The notes beneath the pieces are model-generated. The model worked only from the letters and a program-made list of their open reading frames with translations. It did not search any database and was not told the DNA's origin. Shown one piece after another: positions 48,574-58,719 of a DNA stretch of 64,000 bases. The stretch lies in contig NZ_CP131913.1 in NCBI RefSeq assembly GCF_030704205.1, positions 3,100,001 through 3,164,000 of the forward strand. The letters run 5' to 3'. The position numbers and the translations under genes are program-made. How positions within the stretch are numbered: position 1 is the first letter of the stretch; every line of letters begins with the position of its first letter. The DNA is from Halomonas alkalicola (GTDB taxonomy: Bacteria > Pseudomonadota > Gammaproteobacteria > Pseudomonadales > Halomonadaceae).

Positions 48574-49815
48574 ATGGCCTGGAATGAGCCTGGTGGCGGT
48601 GGCAACCAGCACGACCCCTGGAGTGGTGGTGGCCGACGCGGCGGCAACGGAGGCGGTGGCAATGGTGGCGGCGGTGGCAACCGCGGCGGCAACCAGGGCC
48701 CACCCGACCTCGATGAGGCCCTGAAGAAGTTTCAGGACAAGCTCAACGGCATGCTCGGCGGCCGCGGCGGCAAGGGCGGCAAGGGCGGCAAGGGGGGAGG
48801 CGGCAAGCCGCGCAACACCTTCGCGCTGCCTGGCCTGCTGGTCGTGGTGGCGCTGGCGATCTGGGCGGCCTCCGGTTTCTACCTGGTGGACCAGTCCGAG
48901 CGGGGCGTGGTGCTGCGCTTCGGCAAGTTCCAGGAAGTGGTCAGCCCCGGCCTGCACTGGAACCCGCCGCTGATCGACGACGTGCGCATGGTCAACGTGA
49001 CCCGCGTGCGCTCGCTGACCCAGACCCAGTCGATGCTGACCCGCGACGAGAACATCGTCGAGGTCGAGATCTCGGCCCAGTACCAGGTCGCCAACCCGCG
49101 CGACTTCGTGCTCAACGTGCGCAACCCGCAGCTCTCCATCGAGAACGCGCTGGATTCCGCCCTGCGCCACGTGGTCGGCGGCACCGACATGATCGAGATC
49201 CTGACCTCCGGTCGTGAGATCCTCGGCAGCTCCGTGTCCAGCCGTCTGCAGTCCTACCTGGACAGCTACGGCACCGGCATCCGCCTGCAGACCATCAACA
49301 TCGAGTCCACCTCGGCCCCGGCCCCGGTCATCGACGCCTTCGACGACGTCATCCGGGCCCGTGAGGACCGCCAGCGGACCATCAACCAGGGCATGGCCTA
49401 CGCCAACGCCATCATCCCCGAGGCCCAGGGTCAGGCGCAGCGCCTGGTCGAGCAGGGTCAGGGTTACCGCGAGTCGGTGGTAGCCGAGGCCCGCGGTCAG
49501 GCCAACCGCTTCACCGCGCTGCTTGCCCAGTACCAGCAGTCGCCCGCCGTGATGCGCGAGCGCCTCTACCTGGATGCCATCGCCGATGTCTTCAGCAGCA
49601 CGCCCAAGGTCCTGGTGGACGTGGCTTCCGACAGCCCGCTGATGTACCTGCCCCTCGACCAGATGGGCAATGGCGGCGGCAGCGGCGGCACCTCGGCCTC
49701 CGGCGAGCGCCTGGGCGAGCAGGGCGAGCTCGACCCGAGGGTCCTGGAGCGTCTGCGCTCCGGCCAGACCACCTCGAGCAGCAGCAACAGTGGAATCCGC
49801 AGGGAGGGCCGCTAA
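48574..49815 (+). CDS. hflK: FtsH protease activity modulator HflK
   Basis: With HflC it forms the large membrane cage around the FtsH protease. The N-terminus is Gly/Asn-rich low complexity with GGKG repeats (residues about 10-80), typical of HflK but long here. A single TM (TFALPGLLVVVALAIWAASG) and an SPFH/prohibitin domain follow (VDQSERGVVLRFGKFQEVVS...). The coiled-coil part has AQGQAQRLVEQGQGYRE. The stop is directly followed by the hflC ATG. The length of 413 residues matches E. coli (419). Confidence 0.94.
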   Translation: MAWNEPGGGGNQHDPWSGGGRRGGNGGGGNGGGGGNRGGNQGPPDLDEALKKFQDKLNGMLGGRGGKGGKGGKGGGGKPRNTFALPGLLVVVALAIWAASGFYLVDQSERGVVLRFGKFQEVVSPGLHWNPPLIDDVRMVNVTRVRSLTQTQSMLTRDENIVEVEISAQYQVANPRDFVLNVRNPQLSIENALDSALRHVVGGTDMIEILTSGREILGSSVSSRLQSYLDSYGTGIRLQTINIESTSAPAPVIDAFDDVIRAREDRQRTINQGMAYANAIIPEAQGQAQRLVEQGQGYRESVVAEARGQANRFTALLAQYQQSPAVMRERLYLDAIADVFSSTPKVLVDVASDSPLMYLPLDQMGNGGGSGGTSASGERLGEQGELDPRVLERLRSGQTTSSSSNSGIRREGR

Positions 49816-50700
49816 ATGATCAATAATCGTTCCCTGCTCATCGTCGGCGGCCTGGCCGCCGTGGCCTGGCTGGCCAGCAACAGCCTCTACGTGGTCGACG
49901 AGACCGAACGTGCCGTCAAGCTGCGCTTCGGTGAGGTCATCGAGGAGAACATCCAGCCGGGCCTGCACTTCAAGGTGCCGATCACCCAGACGGTGCGCAA
50001 GTTCGACACCCGGGTGCTGACCCTGGACACCGACACCAGCCGCTACCTGACCCTGGAGCAGAAGGCGGTGATCGTCGACTCCTACGTCAAGTGGCAGGTG
50101 GTCAATCCGACCCGCTACTACGAGGCCACCGCCGGCGACGAGATGATGGCCGTGCGCCTGATCCAGCCGCGGGTCGACGAGAGCCTGCGTAACGAGTTCG
50201 GTCGCCTGGACCTCCAGCAGATCATCGCCGAGCGCCGCGACGATCTGATGATCGGCCCGACCCAGGACCTCGATGCCCTGCTGCGCGAGGAGCTGGGTGT
50301 CGCTATCGTCGACGTGCGCGTCAAGCGCATCGACCTGCCCGACGATGTCTCCGCCGCGGTCTTTGACCGCATGCGCTCCGAGCGTGAGCGGGAGGCCCGC
50401 GAGTGGCGCGCCCAGGGTCAGGAAGAGTCCGAGCGCATCCGCGCCAACGCCGACCGTCGTCGCCAGGTGCTGCTGGCCCAGGCCACCGAGCGGGCCGAGA
50501 CCCTGCGCGGTGAGGGTGATGCCGAGGCCGCGGCGATCTTCGCGGAGTCCTACTCCCAGGACCAGGAGTTCTTCACCTTCTGGCGCAGCCTGAACGCCTA
50601 CCGCGAGAGCTTCCAGGGTGACGGCAACATGCTGGTGCTGGATCCCTCCAGCGACTTCTTCCGCTACCTGAAGAGCGCCATGCCCTCCGGCGCGGAGTGA
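49816..50700 (+). CDS. hflC: FtsH protease activity modulator HflC
   Basis: Partner of HflK in the periplasm-facing SPFH complex. It has an N-terminal membrane anchor (LLIVGGLAAVAWLASNSLYVV), then the SPFH domain (DETERAVKLRFGEVIEENIQPGLHFKVP) and a helical stretch (EREREAREWRAQGQEESERIRANAD). The length of 294 residues is slightly below E. coli HflC (334). No yjeT-like (DUF2065) gene follows, unlike in E. coli; two terminator hairpins come instead. Confidence 0.94.
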   Translation: MINNRSLLIVGGLAAVAWLASNSLYVVDETERAVKLRFGEVIEENIQPGLHFKVPITQTVRKFDTRVLTLDTDTSRYLTLEQKAVIVDSYVKWQVVNPTRYYEATAGDEMMAVRLIQPRVDESLRNEFGRLDLQQIIAERRDDLMIGPTQDLDALLREELGVAIVDVRVKRIDLPDDVSAAVFDRMRSEREREAREWRAQGQEESERIRANADRRRQVLLAQATERAETLRGEGDAEAAAIFAESYSQDQEFFTFWRSLNAYRESFQGDGNMLVLDPSSDFFRYLKSAMPSGAE

Positions 50701-50709
50701 CAGCGAGAC

Positions 50710-50732
50710 GCGCCGGGGTTCATCCCCGGCGC
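50710..50732 (+). terminator. First hairpin after hflC
   Basis: GCGCCGGGG pairs perfectly with CCCCGGCGC over TTCAT, nine bases after the hflC stop. There is no T tract; it precedes a full terminator. Confidence 0.5.
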
Positions 50733-50752
50733 AAACGTGGTAGACTCCTGCA

Positions 50753-50775
50753 ACCGGGCGTGGCCCGGTTTTTTT
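50753..50775 (+). terminator. Intrinsic terminator of the hfq-hflXKC transcript
   Basis: ACCGGGC pairs with GCCCGGT over GTG, followed by a run of seven T (50769-50775). It is the clearest intrinsic terminator in the window and marks the end of the long nnr-to-hflC series before hisZ-purA. Confidence 0.9.
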
Positions 50776-50896
50776 GTGGCCGCCTGTCGCAAGACCGCGC
50801 AGGCCCTGTTGCACGTGAGACGCTCGCCGAGGCCTCGGCTCGAGCGCCTGTCATACGGCTTCACGGCCATTTTCACTGCCTAGCAGGATGATTCAC

Positions 50897-52072
50897 ATGA
50901 CCATCGCTGACCGCTGGCTGCTGCCCGACGGCATGGACGAGGTGCTGCCGCCTCAGGCAAGCCGGATGGAGGAGCTGCGCCGCGCGCTGCTCGACCTCTA
51001 CCACCGCTGGGGCTACGACCAGGTGATGCCGCCCACCGCGGAGTTTCTCGACTCCCTGCTCACCGGCACCGGCTCCGACCTGGCCCTGCAGACCTTCAAG
51101 CTCACCGACCAGCTCACCGGACGCATGATGGGCATCAGTGCCGACGTCACCCCCCAGGTGGCGCGCATGGACGCCCACTCCCTGAAGCGCCAGGGGCCGG
51201 TGCGCCTCTGCTACTGCACCAACGTGCTGCGGGCCACCGCCGACCAGCACCAGGGCGGCCGCAGCCCGGTGCAGGTGGGGGTGGAGCTGTTCGGCCACGC
51301 CGGCATCGAGGCGGACCTGGAGATCCTCCACCTGGCGCTGGCCAGCCTTACCGCCGCCGGCGCCGGCGAGATTCACCTGGCGCTGGGCCATATCGGCATC
51401 TACCGCAGCCTGGTGCAGGCGGCGGGCCTGGCGGGCGACGCCGAGCGAGCCCTGTTCGAGGCCCTGGAGCTGAAGAGCCCCGGCGAGATCGCCGAGCGGG
51501 TCGCCGAGAGCGTCGAGGATCCGGCCCTGGCCGAGATGTTCCTGGCGCTGGGCCGCCTGCACGGCGGTGCCGAGGTGCTCGAGGAGGCCCGCGAGGCCTT
51601 CGCCGAGGCGCCCGCCGCCGTGGGCGCGGCGCTGGAGCAGCTGCGCGCCCTGCATCAGGGCGTGCTGGCCAGCCACCCGGAGGTGGCGCCCTACTTCGAC
51701 CTGGGCGAGCTGCGCGGCTACGCCTACCATACCGGCATGATGTTCGCCGCCTATGTGCCCGGCTACGGCCAGGCGCTGGCCAAGGGCGGCCGCTATGACG
51801 ACACCGGACGCGCCTTCGGGCGCGCCCGGCCGGCCACCGGCTTCTCCATGGACCTCAAGCTGCTGGCGGGGCTCAGCCCCTCGGAGCCGCCGTGCGACGG
51901 CATCTGGGCGCCGGCCGAGGGCGAGGGCCTGCACGAGACCGTGGTGGCCCTGCGCGGGCAGGGCGAGCGGGTGGTCCAGGCCCTGCCGGGGCAGCGCACC
52001 GGACCGGCCGAGCATCGCTGCGACCGTGAGCTGGTGTTGATCGATGGCCACTGGCAGGCCGTGGCACTGTAG
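50897..52072 (+). CDS. hisZ: ATP phosphoribosyltransferase regulatory subunit HisZ
   Basis: A HisRS paralogue lacking aminoacylation; it binds the short HisG and is needed for the first step of histidine synthesis. The class II-like core shows PDGMDEVLPPQASRMEELRR, YHRWGYDQVMPP, RMMGISADVTPQVARMDAH, QVGVELFGH and KGGRYDDTGRAFGR. The length of 391 residues is usual. ATG 50897 is preferred because CAGG is nine bases upstream; ATG 50888 is possible. hisZ next to purA is the Pseudomonas/Halomonas arrangement. Its presence implies a short-form HisG elsewhere in the genome. Confidence 0.9.
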   Translation: MTIADRWLLPDGMDEVLPPQASRMEELRRALLDLYHRWGYDQVMPPTAEFLDSLLTGTGSDLALQTFKLTDQLTGRMMGISADVTPQVARMDAHSLKRQGPVRLCYCTNVLRATADQHQGGRSPVQVGVELFGHAGIEADLEILHLALASLTAAGAGEIHLALGHIGIYRSLVQAAGLAGDAERALFEALELKSPGEIAERVAESVEDPALAEMFLALGRLHGGAEVLEEAREAFAEAPAAVGAALEQLRALHQGVLASHPEVAPYFDLGELRGYAYHTGMMFAAYVPGYGQALAKGGRYDDTGRAFGRARPATGFSMDLKLLAGLSPSEPPCDGIWAPAEGEGLHETVVALRGQGERVVQALPGQRTGPAEHRCDRELVLIDGHWQAVAL

Positions 52073-52082
52073 ACTGGGTTAA

Positions 52083-53429
<1,347 letters not shown>

Positions 53430-53473
53430 GCGCCGCCGCGGCTTACCGCCGAACTTCCCCGGCCGGTCACGCC

Positions 53474-53500
53474 AGGCCCCGCTGCAGCGGGGCCTTCTGC
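53474..53500 (+). terminator. Terminator-like hairpin after purA
   Basis: AGGCCCCGCT pairs with AGCGGGGCCT over GC, followed by TCTGCT. It is a strong stem with a weak T tail and separates purA from the next, unrelated gene. Confidence 0.6.
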
Positions 53501-53546
53501 TGAATGGCCGCAGGGTTGACGGCATCACAATGGCCGAGACGCCACC

Positions 53547-54827
53547 ATGACTTCGTCACCCTCACTTTCTCAGGTGCTGCTGCCGGCACTGGAGGCCAGC
53601 CGTGCCGGAGACGCCCGCGGCTTTCAGGCACTCCCGCGCGCCGCCGCGCCGTCTCTGCTGGCAGTGGCGCAGCGTTTCCTGAGCGAGGCGCGCCACGTCG
53701 ATGACGTGACTCACGACACCCTGATGCTGGCCTGGCAGAACGCCCACTGCCAGGCAAAGAGCGAGCTTTCCCCCGAGGGCTGGCTGTTCGCCGTGCTGGC
53801 AAGCCGGCTGCACAGCCTGCTGACGGCAAAGGGGGCGCTGGCTTCCTCCGGGGGCGTGTTCGACCCGATACCCGCGCAGCGACAGGGCGCGGCCCTGTGG
53901 CAGCTGGCGCAGACGCTCGCGCCGGTCCCGCCCGGAGAGGCGCTGTCGAGGCGTCTCGAGCAGCGGCTTCAGGATCTGCGACGTGCGCCCGGGCTGCCGC
54001 TGACGCCCACCGGCGAAACGGTGCACCCACCGCTATACGACCGGCGCCTTCGGCGTCGTATGCTGAGGTCGCGGGTTGCCTATCAGGCCAAGATGGCGTT
54101 TCAACACGCCCTCGGCCGTCCATTCGAGGACTTCCTGTTTCGCCGCTGGCAGCGGAATCGTGAGGCTTGCCGCACGCTGGAACAGCAGGGGCTGCCGCGG
54201 CGGAGCCTGGAGTCCGCGCTGGGTGAGCGTCTGGATCTCGAGATCGACCCGCGCCGCCTGGTGCGAGGGTTCAGCTATCCCGACGGCTTCCCCGACCGCC
54301 TGGAGAGACGCAAGGCGTCCAACCTGTTTCTGTGGGAGGGCGACTGGGACCGGCCGCGGCACTATCTGGCCGACAGCGGCCACGTGCGGTTCATCCAGGA
54401 CATCTGGCGACACCGCCTGGCCCCCGAGGAGAGCGATACCTTTCAGCAGCTGGAGGCGAGCCGCCTGAGCGGCAACCCGATGCGCTCCCATCATCGCGGC
54501 ATGCTGCTCGACAGCCGAGAGCGGATTCTGGAGTATCTGCGACTCTACCTGCTCTACATGGAAGATATGGCCTGTTTCGGCTTCGATGCGGGGGCGGGGA
54601 AGGATCGCCTGGGAGTGGCCGTGGACCGTCGGGGCCAGCTGATCAAGATCAACAAGGGGCTCCATCGGCTGGCCATGGCCCAGGTGCTGGGCCTGCCGCG
54701 GATAACGGTGCGCGTGCGCAGCGTGCATCGCGCCTGGTGGGACGAGCAGACCCGCGACTGCGGCGGCGAGGAGGCGCTGGAGCGGCTGGTATCGGCCCTG
54801 CGCCGCTGTACCCCGGCGCCGGAGTGA
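53547..54827 (+). CDS. Sigma-70-region-2-like / ParB-like fusion protein of unknown function
   Basis: A 426-residue cytoplasmic protein of unusual make-up. Residues about 20-96 resemble region 2 of ECF sigma factors (ARHVDDVTHDTLMLAWQNA, then EGWLFAVLASRLHSLL). No region-4 helix-turn-helix follows; residues about 100-170 look unstructured. The middle (about 175-345) is Arg-rich and contains GFSYPDGFPDRLERRKASNLFLWEGDWD. The C-terminus (about 353-400) resembles the ParB/sulfiredoxin-like fold: LGVAVDRRGQLIKINKGLHRLAMAQVLGLPRITVRV, similar to GxHRLAxAxxLGL segments in proteins near polysaccharide loci. No function is assigned. It stands alone between purA and the convergent cobO. The ribosome site is weak. 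Confidence 0.6.
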   Translation: MTSSPSLSQVLLPALEASRAGDARGFQALPRAAAPSLLAVAQRFLSEARHVDDVTHDTLMLAWQNAHCQAKSELSPEGWLFAVLASRLHSLLTAKGALASSGGVFDPIPAQRQGAALWQLAQTLAPVPPGEALSRRLEQRLQDLRRAPGLPLTPTGETVHPPLYDRRLRRRMLRSRVAYQAKMAFQHALGRPFEDFLFRRWQRNREACRTLEQQGLPRRSLESALGERLDLEIDPRRLVRGFSYPDGFPDRLERRKASNLFLWEGDWDRPRHYLADSGHVRFIQDIWRHRLAPEESDTFQQLEASRLSGNPMRSHHRGMLLDSRERILEYLRLYLLYMEDMACFGFDAGAGKDRLGVAVDRRGQLIKINKGLHRLAMAQVLGLPRITVRVRSVHRAWWDEQTRDCGGEEALERLVSALRRCTPAPE

Positions 54828-54856
54828 GGCGCCGGCTCGCTGGGCAAGCCGGCGCC
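54828..54856. terminator. Two-way terminator between convergent genes
   Basis: GGCGCCGGCT (54828-54837) pairs perfectly with AGCCGGCGCC (54847-54856), starting at the base after the upstream stop. It lies between the converging fusion-protein gene and cobO. Confidence 0.55.
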
Positions 54857-54866
54857 CTGAGCGGGC

Positions 54867-55466
54867 TCAGTAGTCGATGCCGCGGCGGGCCTGAATCCCC
54901 GCGTTGAAGGCGTGGCGTACCTCCTGCATCTCGGTCACGGTGTCGGCCATGGCGGTGAGCTCGCGGTGGGCGTTGCGCCCGGTTATGATCACCGTCTGCT
55001 CCGGTGGGCGGTTCTCGATGGCGCGCTTCACCGTCTCGATATCCAGGTAGCCGAACTTGAGCATGTAGGTGAGCTCATCGAGCACCACCAGATAGACCCC
55101 GGGGTCGGCCAGCATGCGCTCGGCCTCCACCCACACCTTCCGGCAGGCGGCGGTGTCGGCCTCGCGGTTCTGGGTGTCCCAGGTGAAGCCGGTGGCCATG
55201 ATGGCCACCTCCAGGTTGGGGTCCTCGGCCAGCCGCTCGCGCTCGCCGCACTCCCACATGCCCTTGATGAACTGCACCACCCCCACCCGGTAGCCGTAGC
55301 CGAGGGCCCGGGTCACGGTGCCCCAGGCGGCGGTGGTCTTGCCCTTGCCGTTGCCGGTGAAGACCAGCAGCAGGCCGCGCTGCTCGGTGGCGGCGGCGAC
55401 CTTGCCGTCGACATGGGCCTTGAGTTTCTGCATCGCCTGGTGGTGGCGGGTGTCGCGATCGTTCAT
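54867..55466 (-). CDS. cobO: Cob(I)yrinic acid a,c-diamide adenosyltransferase
   Basis: Adds the 5'-deoxyadenosyl group to corrinoids, in de novo synthesis or salvage (CobO/BtuR/CobA). The P-loop FTGNGKGKTTAAWGTVTRALG is typical, followed by VVQFIKGMWECGE, TGFTWDTQ, VVLDELTYMLKFGYLD and IITGRNAHREL. The length of 199 residues matches E. coli BtuR (196). No other cobalamin gene is adjacent. The upstream gap (about 64 bp) is too short for a cobalamin riboswitch. QueG in this window also uses cobalamin. Confidence 0.92.
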   Translation of the reverse strand: MNDRDTRHHQAMQKLKAHVDGKVAAATEQRGLLLVFTGNGKGKTTAAWGTVTRALGYGYRVGVVQFIKGMWECGERERLAEDPNLEVAIMATGFTWDTQNREADTAACRKVWVEAERMLADPGVYLVVLDELTYMLKFGYLDIETVKRAIENRPPEQTVIITGRNAHRELTAMADTVTEMQEVRHAFNAGIQARRGIDY

Positions 55467-55530
55467 CGGGGCTCCGTATCTGTACAGGGTTTGTCCAAGG
55501 TAGCTAGCTTACGCCAACCGCCCGGTCCCG

Positions 55531-57027
55531 TCAGCCACCCTGGCGCACCCGCGCCTCCATGCGAGCCAGGAACACCCCCATGATGCGCTCATAGAGAGTG
55601 CGGCCGAGCACCGCATCCTCGATGCCGGCATCCACGTTGGGGTTGTCGTTGACCTCGATCACCACCACCCGCTCGCCGGCCTGCTTGAGGTCGACGCCGT
55701 AGAAGCCGTCGCCGATCAGCCGGCAGGCCCTGAGGGCGGCCTTGATCACCGCCGGCGGTGCCTCGGCGGGGTCATGGGTGGTGAAGCCGCCGCTCTTCAC
55801 CCGGGCGCCGGAGTGGTCGTAGATCTGCCAGTGGCCGCGGGCCATGTAGTAGCGGCTGGCGAACAGCACCTGGCCGTCCAGCACGCCGATGCGCCAGTCG
55901 TACTCGGTGGGCAGCCACTCCTGGAGCAGCAGCAGGGCGGAGTCCCGGAACAGGCGGGCGGCCTCGCGCTCGAGCTGGGCCTGGTCGGTCACCTTGACCA
56001 CGCCGCGGGAGAAGGCGCCGTCCGGCACCTTGAGCACCAGCGGGAAGGCGAGACGCCCGAGCCGCTCGGCCAGGGGGCGGCGATCGCCGCGCTGCAGCAG
56101 CACCCCCTCCGGCGCCGGCACGCCGCGGGCCCGCAGCAGGGTGTGCAGGTAGACCTTGTTGGTGCAGCGCAGGATGTCCCGGGGCGAGTCGATCACCACC
56201 AGCCCCTCGTGCTCGGCGCGCCGCGCCATGCGATAGGTGTGGTGGTCCAGCGCCGTGGTCTCGCGGATGAACAGGCCGTCGAACTCGGCCAGCCGCCCGG
56301 CGTCGCGGCGGGTGATCAGCGACACGTCGATACCCTGCTTGCGCCCGGCGCGGATGAAGGCCTTGAGGGCACTGCGGTTGCTGGGCGGCAGTGCCTCCTT
56401 CGGGTCGACCAGGATGGCCAGGTCGAAGCGGTAGCGGCGGCGCGCCTTGGGGGTGCGCCAGACCTGGCGCGAGTGGCGGTTCAGGGCGCTGGCGAAGAGG
56501 TCCTGCTCGTCCGCAGCCAGGTCGCGCAGGCGCAGCGGGCGCAGGCGTGCCAGCCGCCAGAGGTCGTGGCGGCGCACCAGTTTGGCCTCGAGCAGCGGGC
56601 AGGGCAGGCGCTCGAACAGCTTGCGGGCGAGCCGCGCCAGCGCCGGCTCGCGGCACTCGCCGAACAGCACCCGCAGGGTCAGGGCATCGCCGGGCAGGGC
56701 GCCATCACGGGCCAGCTCGCCGAGCAGCGGTGCCAGGGTGTCCAGCTGCAGGTCGATCAGCGCCTTGCGCGACAGCTCGTTGAGGGTCTCCACCGTGGGC
56801 AGCACCCGCTGACCGCGGGCCTGGGCCAGCAGCGAGACATAGTAGCCGCTGTCGAGGTAGTCGAGCTCGCCGCACAGGTTGAGCACGTGGGTGGTGCGGT
56901 CCTGCTCCTCGCTCGCCCGGTGGCGGCGATCCTGGGCCAGGAAGTCGGCGGCGGTGATCAGGTCCTCGGAGGGGTAGTAGGGCTGCCAGTCGTCGAGGCG
57001 GTCGACGACGATTCGCAAGGGACACAT
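55531..57027 (-). CDS. RimK-like ATP-grasp ligase with RLAN N-terminal domain
   Basis: A 498-residue protein predicted to form amide or peptide bonds with ATP. The N-terminal ~180 residues match the RimK-like ATP-grasp N-terminal domain (IVVDRLDDWQPYYPSEDLITA, LNLCGELDYLDSGYYVSLLA). The ATP-grasp module follows (about 290-490): VLKVPDGAFSRGVVKV, LLLQEWLPTEYDWRIGVLDG and the metal-binding VIEVNDNPNVDAG. The start at 57027 follows GGAAAGCGCCCC. It is divergent from a GNAT acetyltransferase gene, a pairing seen repeatedly in proteobacteria. The product of this pair is not known, though a modified peptide or protein has been proposed for RimK-like/GNAT systems. Confidence 0.85.
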   Translation of the reverse strand: MCPLRIVVDRLDDWQPYYPSEDLITAADFLAQDRRHRASEEQDRTTHVLNLCGELDYLDSGYYVSLLAQARGQRVLPTVETLNELSRKALIDLQLDTLAPLLGELARDGALPGDALTLRVLFGECREPALARLARKLFERLPCPLLEAKLVRRHDLWRLARLRPLRLRDLAADEQDLFASALNRHSRQVWRTPKARRRYRFDLAILVDPKEALPPSNRSALKAFIRAGRKQGIDVSLITRRDAGRLAEFDGLFIRETTALDHHTYRMARRAEHEGLVVIDSPRDILRCTNKVYLHTLLRARGVPAPEGVLLQRGDRRPLAERLGRLAFPLVLKVPDGAFSRGVVKVTDQAQLEREAARLFRDSALLLLQEWLPTEYDWRIGVLDGQVLFASRYYMARGHWQIYDHSGARVKSGGFTTHDPAEAPPAVIKAALRACRLIGDGFYGVDLKQAGERVVVIEVNDNPNVDAGIEDAVLGRTLYERIMGVFLARMEARVRQGG

Positions 57028-57192
57028 GGGGCGCTTTCCGGACAGAGGGAGAGGGGGAGACAACGCGCCCAGCATGCGGCAGGGGGCGGCGGCGGACAAT
57101 CGGCCGGCACAGTGAAAAGATTTCATGTTGCTGGCCGCTGACAGCCGTGGCCGGGCTGCGCAGAATCACCGCCATCGACACAGGAGCTCCCC

Positions 57193-57693
57193 ATGACCAC
57201 CCGACTGCGTCCGGCCACGCCCCAGGATCTGGACGCCCTCCATCGCCTGGAGCAGAGCGCCTTTACCGGCGACCGCTTCAGCCGCCGCCAGCTCTGGCAC
57301 CTGCTCAACCGCGCCCACGCCGCGACCTGGGTGGTCGAGCGCGAGGCCGAGGACCTCTCGCCGGCGCGCCTGCTGGGCTACGGCATTCTGCTGTTTCGCC
57401 ACGGCAGCCGCCGGGCGCGGCTCTACTCCTTCTGCGTGCATCCCGAGGCCCGCGGCACTGGACTCGGCCGTCAGCTGCTCGAGTGCCTGGAGGGCGAGGC
57501 CAGGGCACGGGGCAGTGCGCTGCTGGGGCTCGAGGTGCGTGCCGACAACCGGGTAGCGCTGGGGCTCTATCGGCGCATGGGCTTTCGCCTGGAGCGCTGG
57601 CTGCCGGAGTACTACGAGGACGGCTGTGCCGGCTGGCAGATGGTCAAGGCACTCGAGGCGCTGCCGGCAGGCGCGGAGAGCGTCGCGGGCTGA
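57193..57693 (+). CDS. GNAT-family N-acetyltransferase (RimI-like)
   Basis: A 166-residue acyl-CoA-dependent acetyltransferase. The acetyl-CoA site is [18 protein letters not shown] (the R/Q-x-x-G-x-G/A motif), preceded by [35 protein letters not shown] matches the RimI-like C-terminal part. It shares a 165-bp divergent control region with the RimK-like gene, suggesting joint regulation and a common pathway. The substrate is unknown; N-terminal protein acetylation or acetylation of the ligase product are both possible. Confidence 0.85.
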   Translation: MTTRLRPATPQDLDALHRLEQSAFTGDRFSRRQLWHLLNRAHAATWVVEREAEDLSPARLLGYGILLFRHGSRRARLYSFCVHPEARGTGLGRQLLECLEGEARARGSALLGLEVRADNRVALGLYRRMGFRLERWLPEYYEDGCAGWQMVKALEALPAGAESVAG

Positions 57694-57733
57694 TAGAATC
57701 CTGGCGTCTTCCCAACCACAGTCAGGAGCCGCC

Positions 57734-58219
57734 ATGCCCTCCTTCGATATCGTCTCCGAATTCGACGGCCATGAGGCCAGCAACGCCGTGGACCAGGCCA
57801 ATCGTGAGGTCCAGACCCGTTTCGACTTCAAGGGCGTCACCGCCAGCTTCGAACTCAACGGCGAGACGGTCTCGCTGGAGGCCGAGGTGGATTTCCAGCT
57901 CAAGCAGATGCTCGACGTGCTGCGCGGAAAACTGATCGGCCGCGGCATCGACGCCCGCTGCATGGACGTCCAGGAGCCGGTGCTCTCCGGGGTGCGGGCC
58001 CGCCAGGAGGTGACCCTCAAGCAGGGCCTCGACCAGAAGGAGGCCAAGGAGATCGTCAAGCGCATCAAGGAGTCCAAGCTCAAGGTCCAGGCGCAGATCC
58101 AGGGTGAGAAGGTGCGCGTCACCGGCAAGAAGCGCGACGACCTGCAGGCGGTGATGGCGCTGCTGCGCGGCGAGGGTGGCCCCGACCTGCCGCTGCAGTT
58201 CGACAACTTCCGCGACTAA
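57734..58219 (+). CDS. yajQ: YajQ family nucleotide-binding protein
   Basis: A small cytoplasmic protein of the UPF0234/YajQ family; some members bind cyclic di-GMP. The sequence [40 protein letters not shown] and [12 protein letters not shown] covers the two-domain ferredoxin-like fold. The length of 161 residues is typical. AGGAG lies ten bases before the ATG at 57734. It is 40 bp after the GNAT gene, possibly in the same transcript. Confidence 0.93.
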   Translation: MPSFDIVSEFDGHEASNAVDQANREVQTRFDFKGVTASFELNGETVSLEAEVDFQLKQMLDVLRGKLIGRGIDARCMDVQEPVLSGVRARQEVTLKQGLDQKEAKEIVKRIKESKLKVQAQIQGEKVRVTGKKRDDLQAVMALLRGEGGPDLPLQFDNFRD

Positions 58220-58297
58220 GGGCCCCATAGCCCATGGCGATTGGCCAGACGCTCCCGGTTGGTCTTCAATGAAGTCAGGTCGCCAAGAGAGCGCAGG

Positions 58298-58675
58298 ATG
58301 TCGACGCTTGCACGTCTGGTCTATATCGCCATCGCCTGGGTCAGCTTCGGCCTGGGCGTGATCGGCGTCTTCGTGCCGCTGATGCCCACCACCTGCTTCA
58401 TGCTGCTGGCGGTGTGGGCCGCCTCGAGGGGTTCGCCTCGCTTCGCCCTGTGGATCCGCGCGCACCCGCGCTTCGGCCCCACCGTGGTGGCCTGGGAAGG
58501 GGAGCGGGCGATTCCCCGCCATGCCAAGTGCCTGGCCGCCGGCATGCTCGCCTTCTCCATGCTGGTGCTGGCCCTCACCGTCAGCCTGCTGTGGCTCAAG
58601 CTGGCGCTGATCGGCGGGCTCTCCCTGCTCGGCCTGTGGATCATCACCCGCCCCGAGCCGGCACTCGGCCGCTAG
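58298..58675 (+). CDS. DUF454 (YbaN-like) inner-membrane protein
   Basis: A 125-residue membrane protein with the DUF454 pattern. The N-terminal helix is LARLVYIAIAWVSFGLGVIGVFVPLMPTT (GxxGxxxPxLPTT-like motif), followed by FMLLAVWAASRGSPRF. A cytoplasmic H-P-x-F-G segment (HPRFGPTVVAWEGERAIPRHAK) leads to two more helices. The function is unknown across the family. The start at 58298 is chosen to match MSTLARLVY; the ATG abuts AGG with GAGAG further upstream. Confidence 0.8.
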   Translation: MSTLARLVYIAIAWVSFGLGVIGVFVPLMPTTCFMLLAVWAASRGSPRFALWIRAHPRFGPTVVAWEGERAIPRHAKCLAAGMLAFSMLVLALTVSLLWLKLALIGGLSLLGLWIITRPEPALGR

Positions 58676-58719
58676 CAGGGGCCGCCTCGGCCTGTCGGGC
58701 GGGGGCGAGTCGAGCGGGT

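Noticed and set aside
48600..48810. Gly/Asn and GGK repeats at the start of hflK as a possible CRISPR-like or mobile repeat
   Set aside because: They are in-frame low complexity in the N-terminal tail of HflK, a known feature of that family, with no spacers of constant length.
55467..55530. Cobalamin riboswitch upstream of cobO
   Set aside because: Only about 64 bp separate cobO from the next gene end, and no B12-box-like sequence is visible; this is far too short for that riboswitch.
58681..58719. A further fragment of the dispersed hairpin repeat before pepN (GGCCTGTCGGGCGGGGG)
   Set aside because: Only about ten bases match the family's 3' arm and no partner arm is present; chance is likely in such GC-rich sequence.
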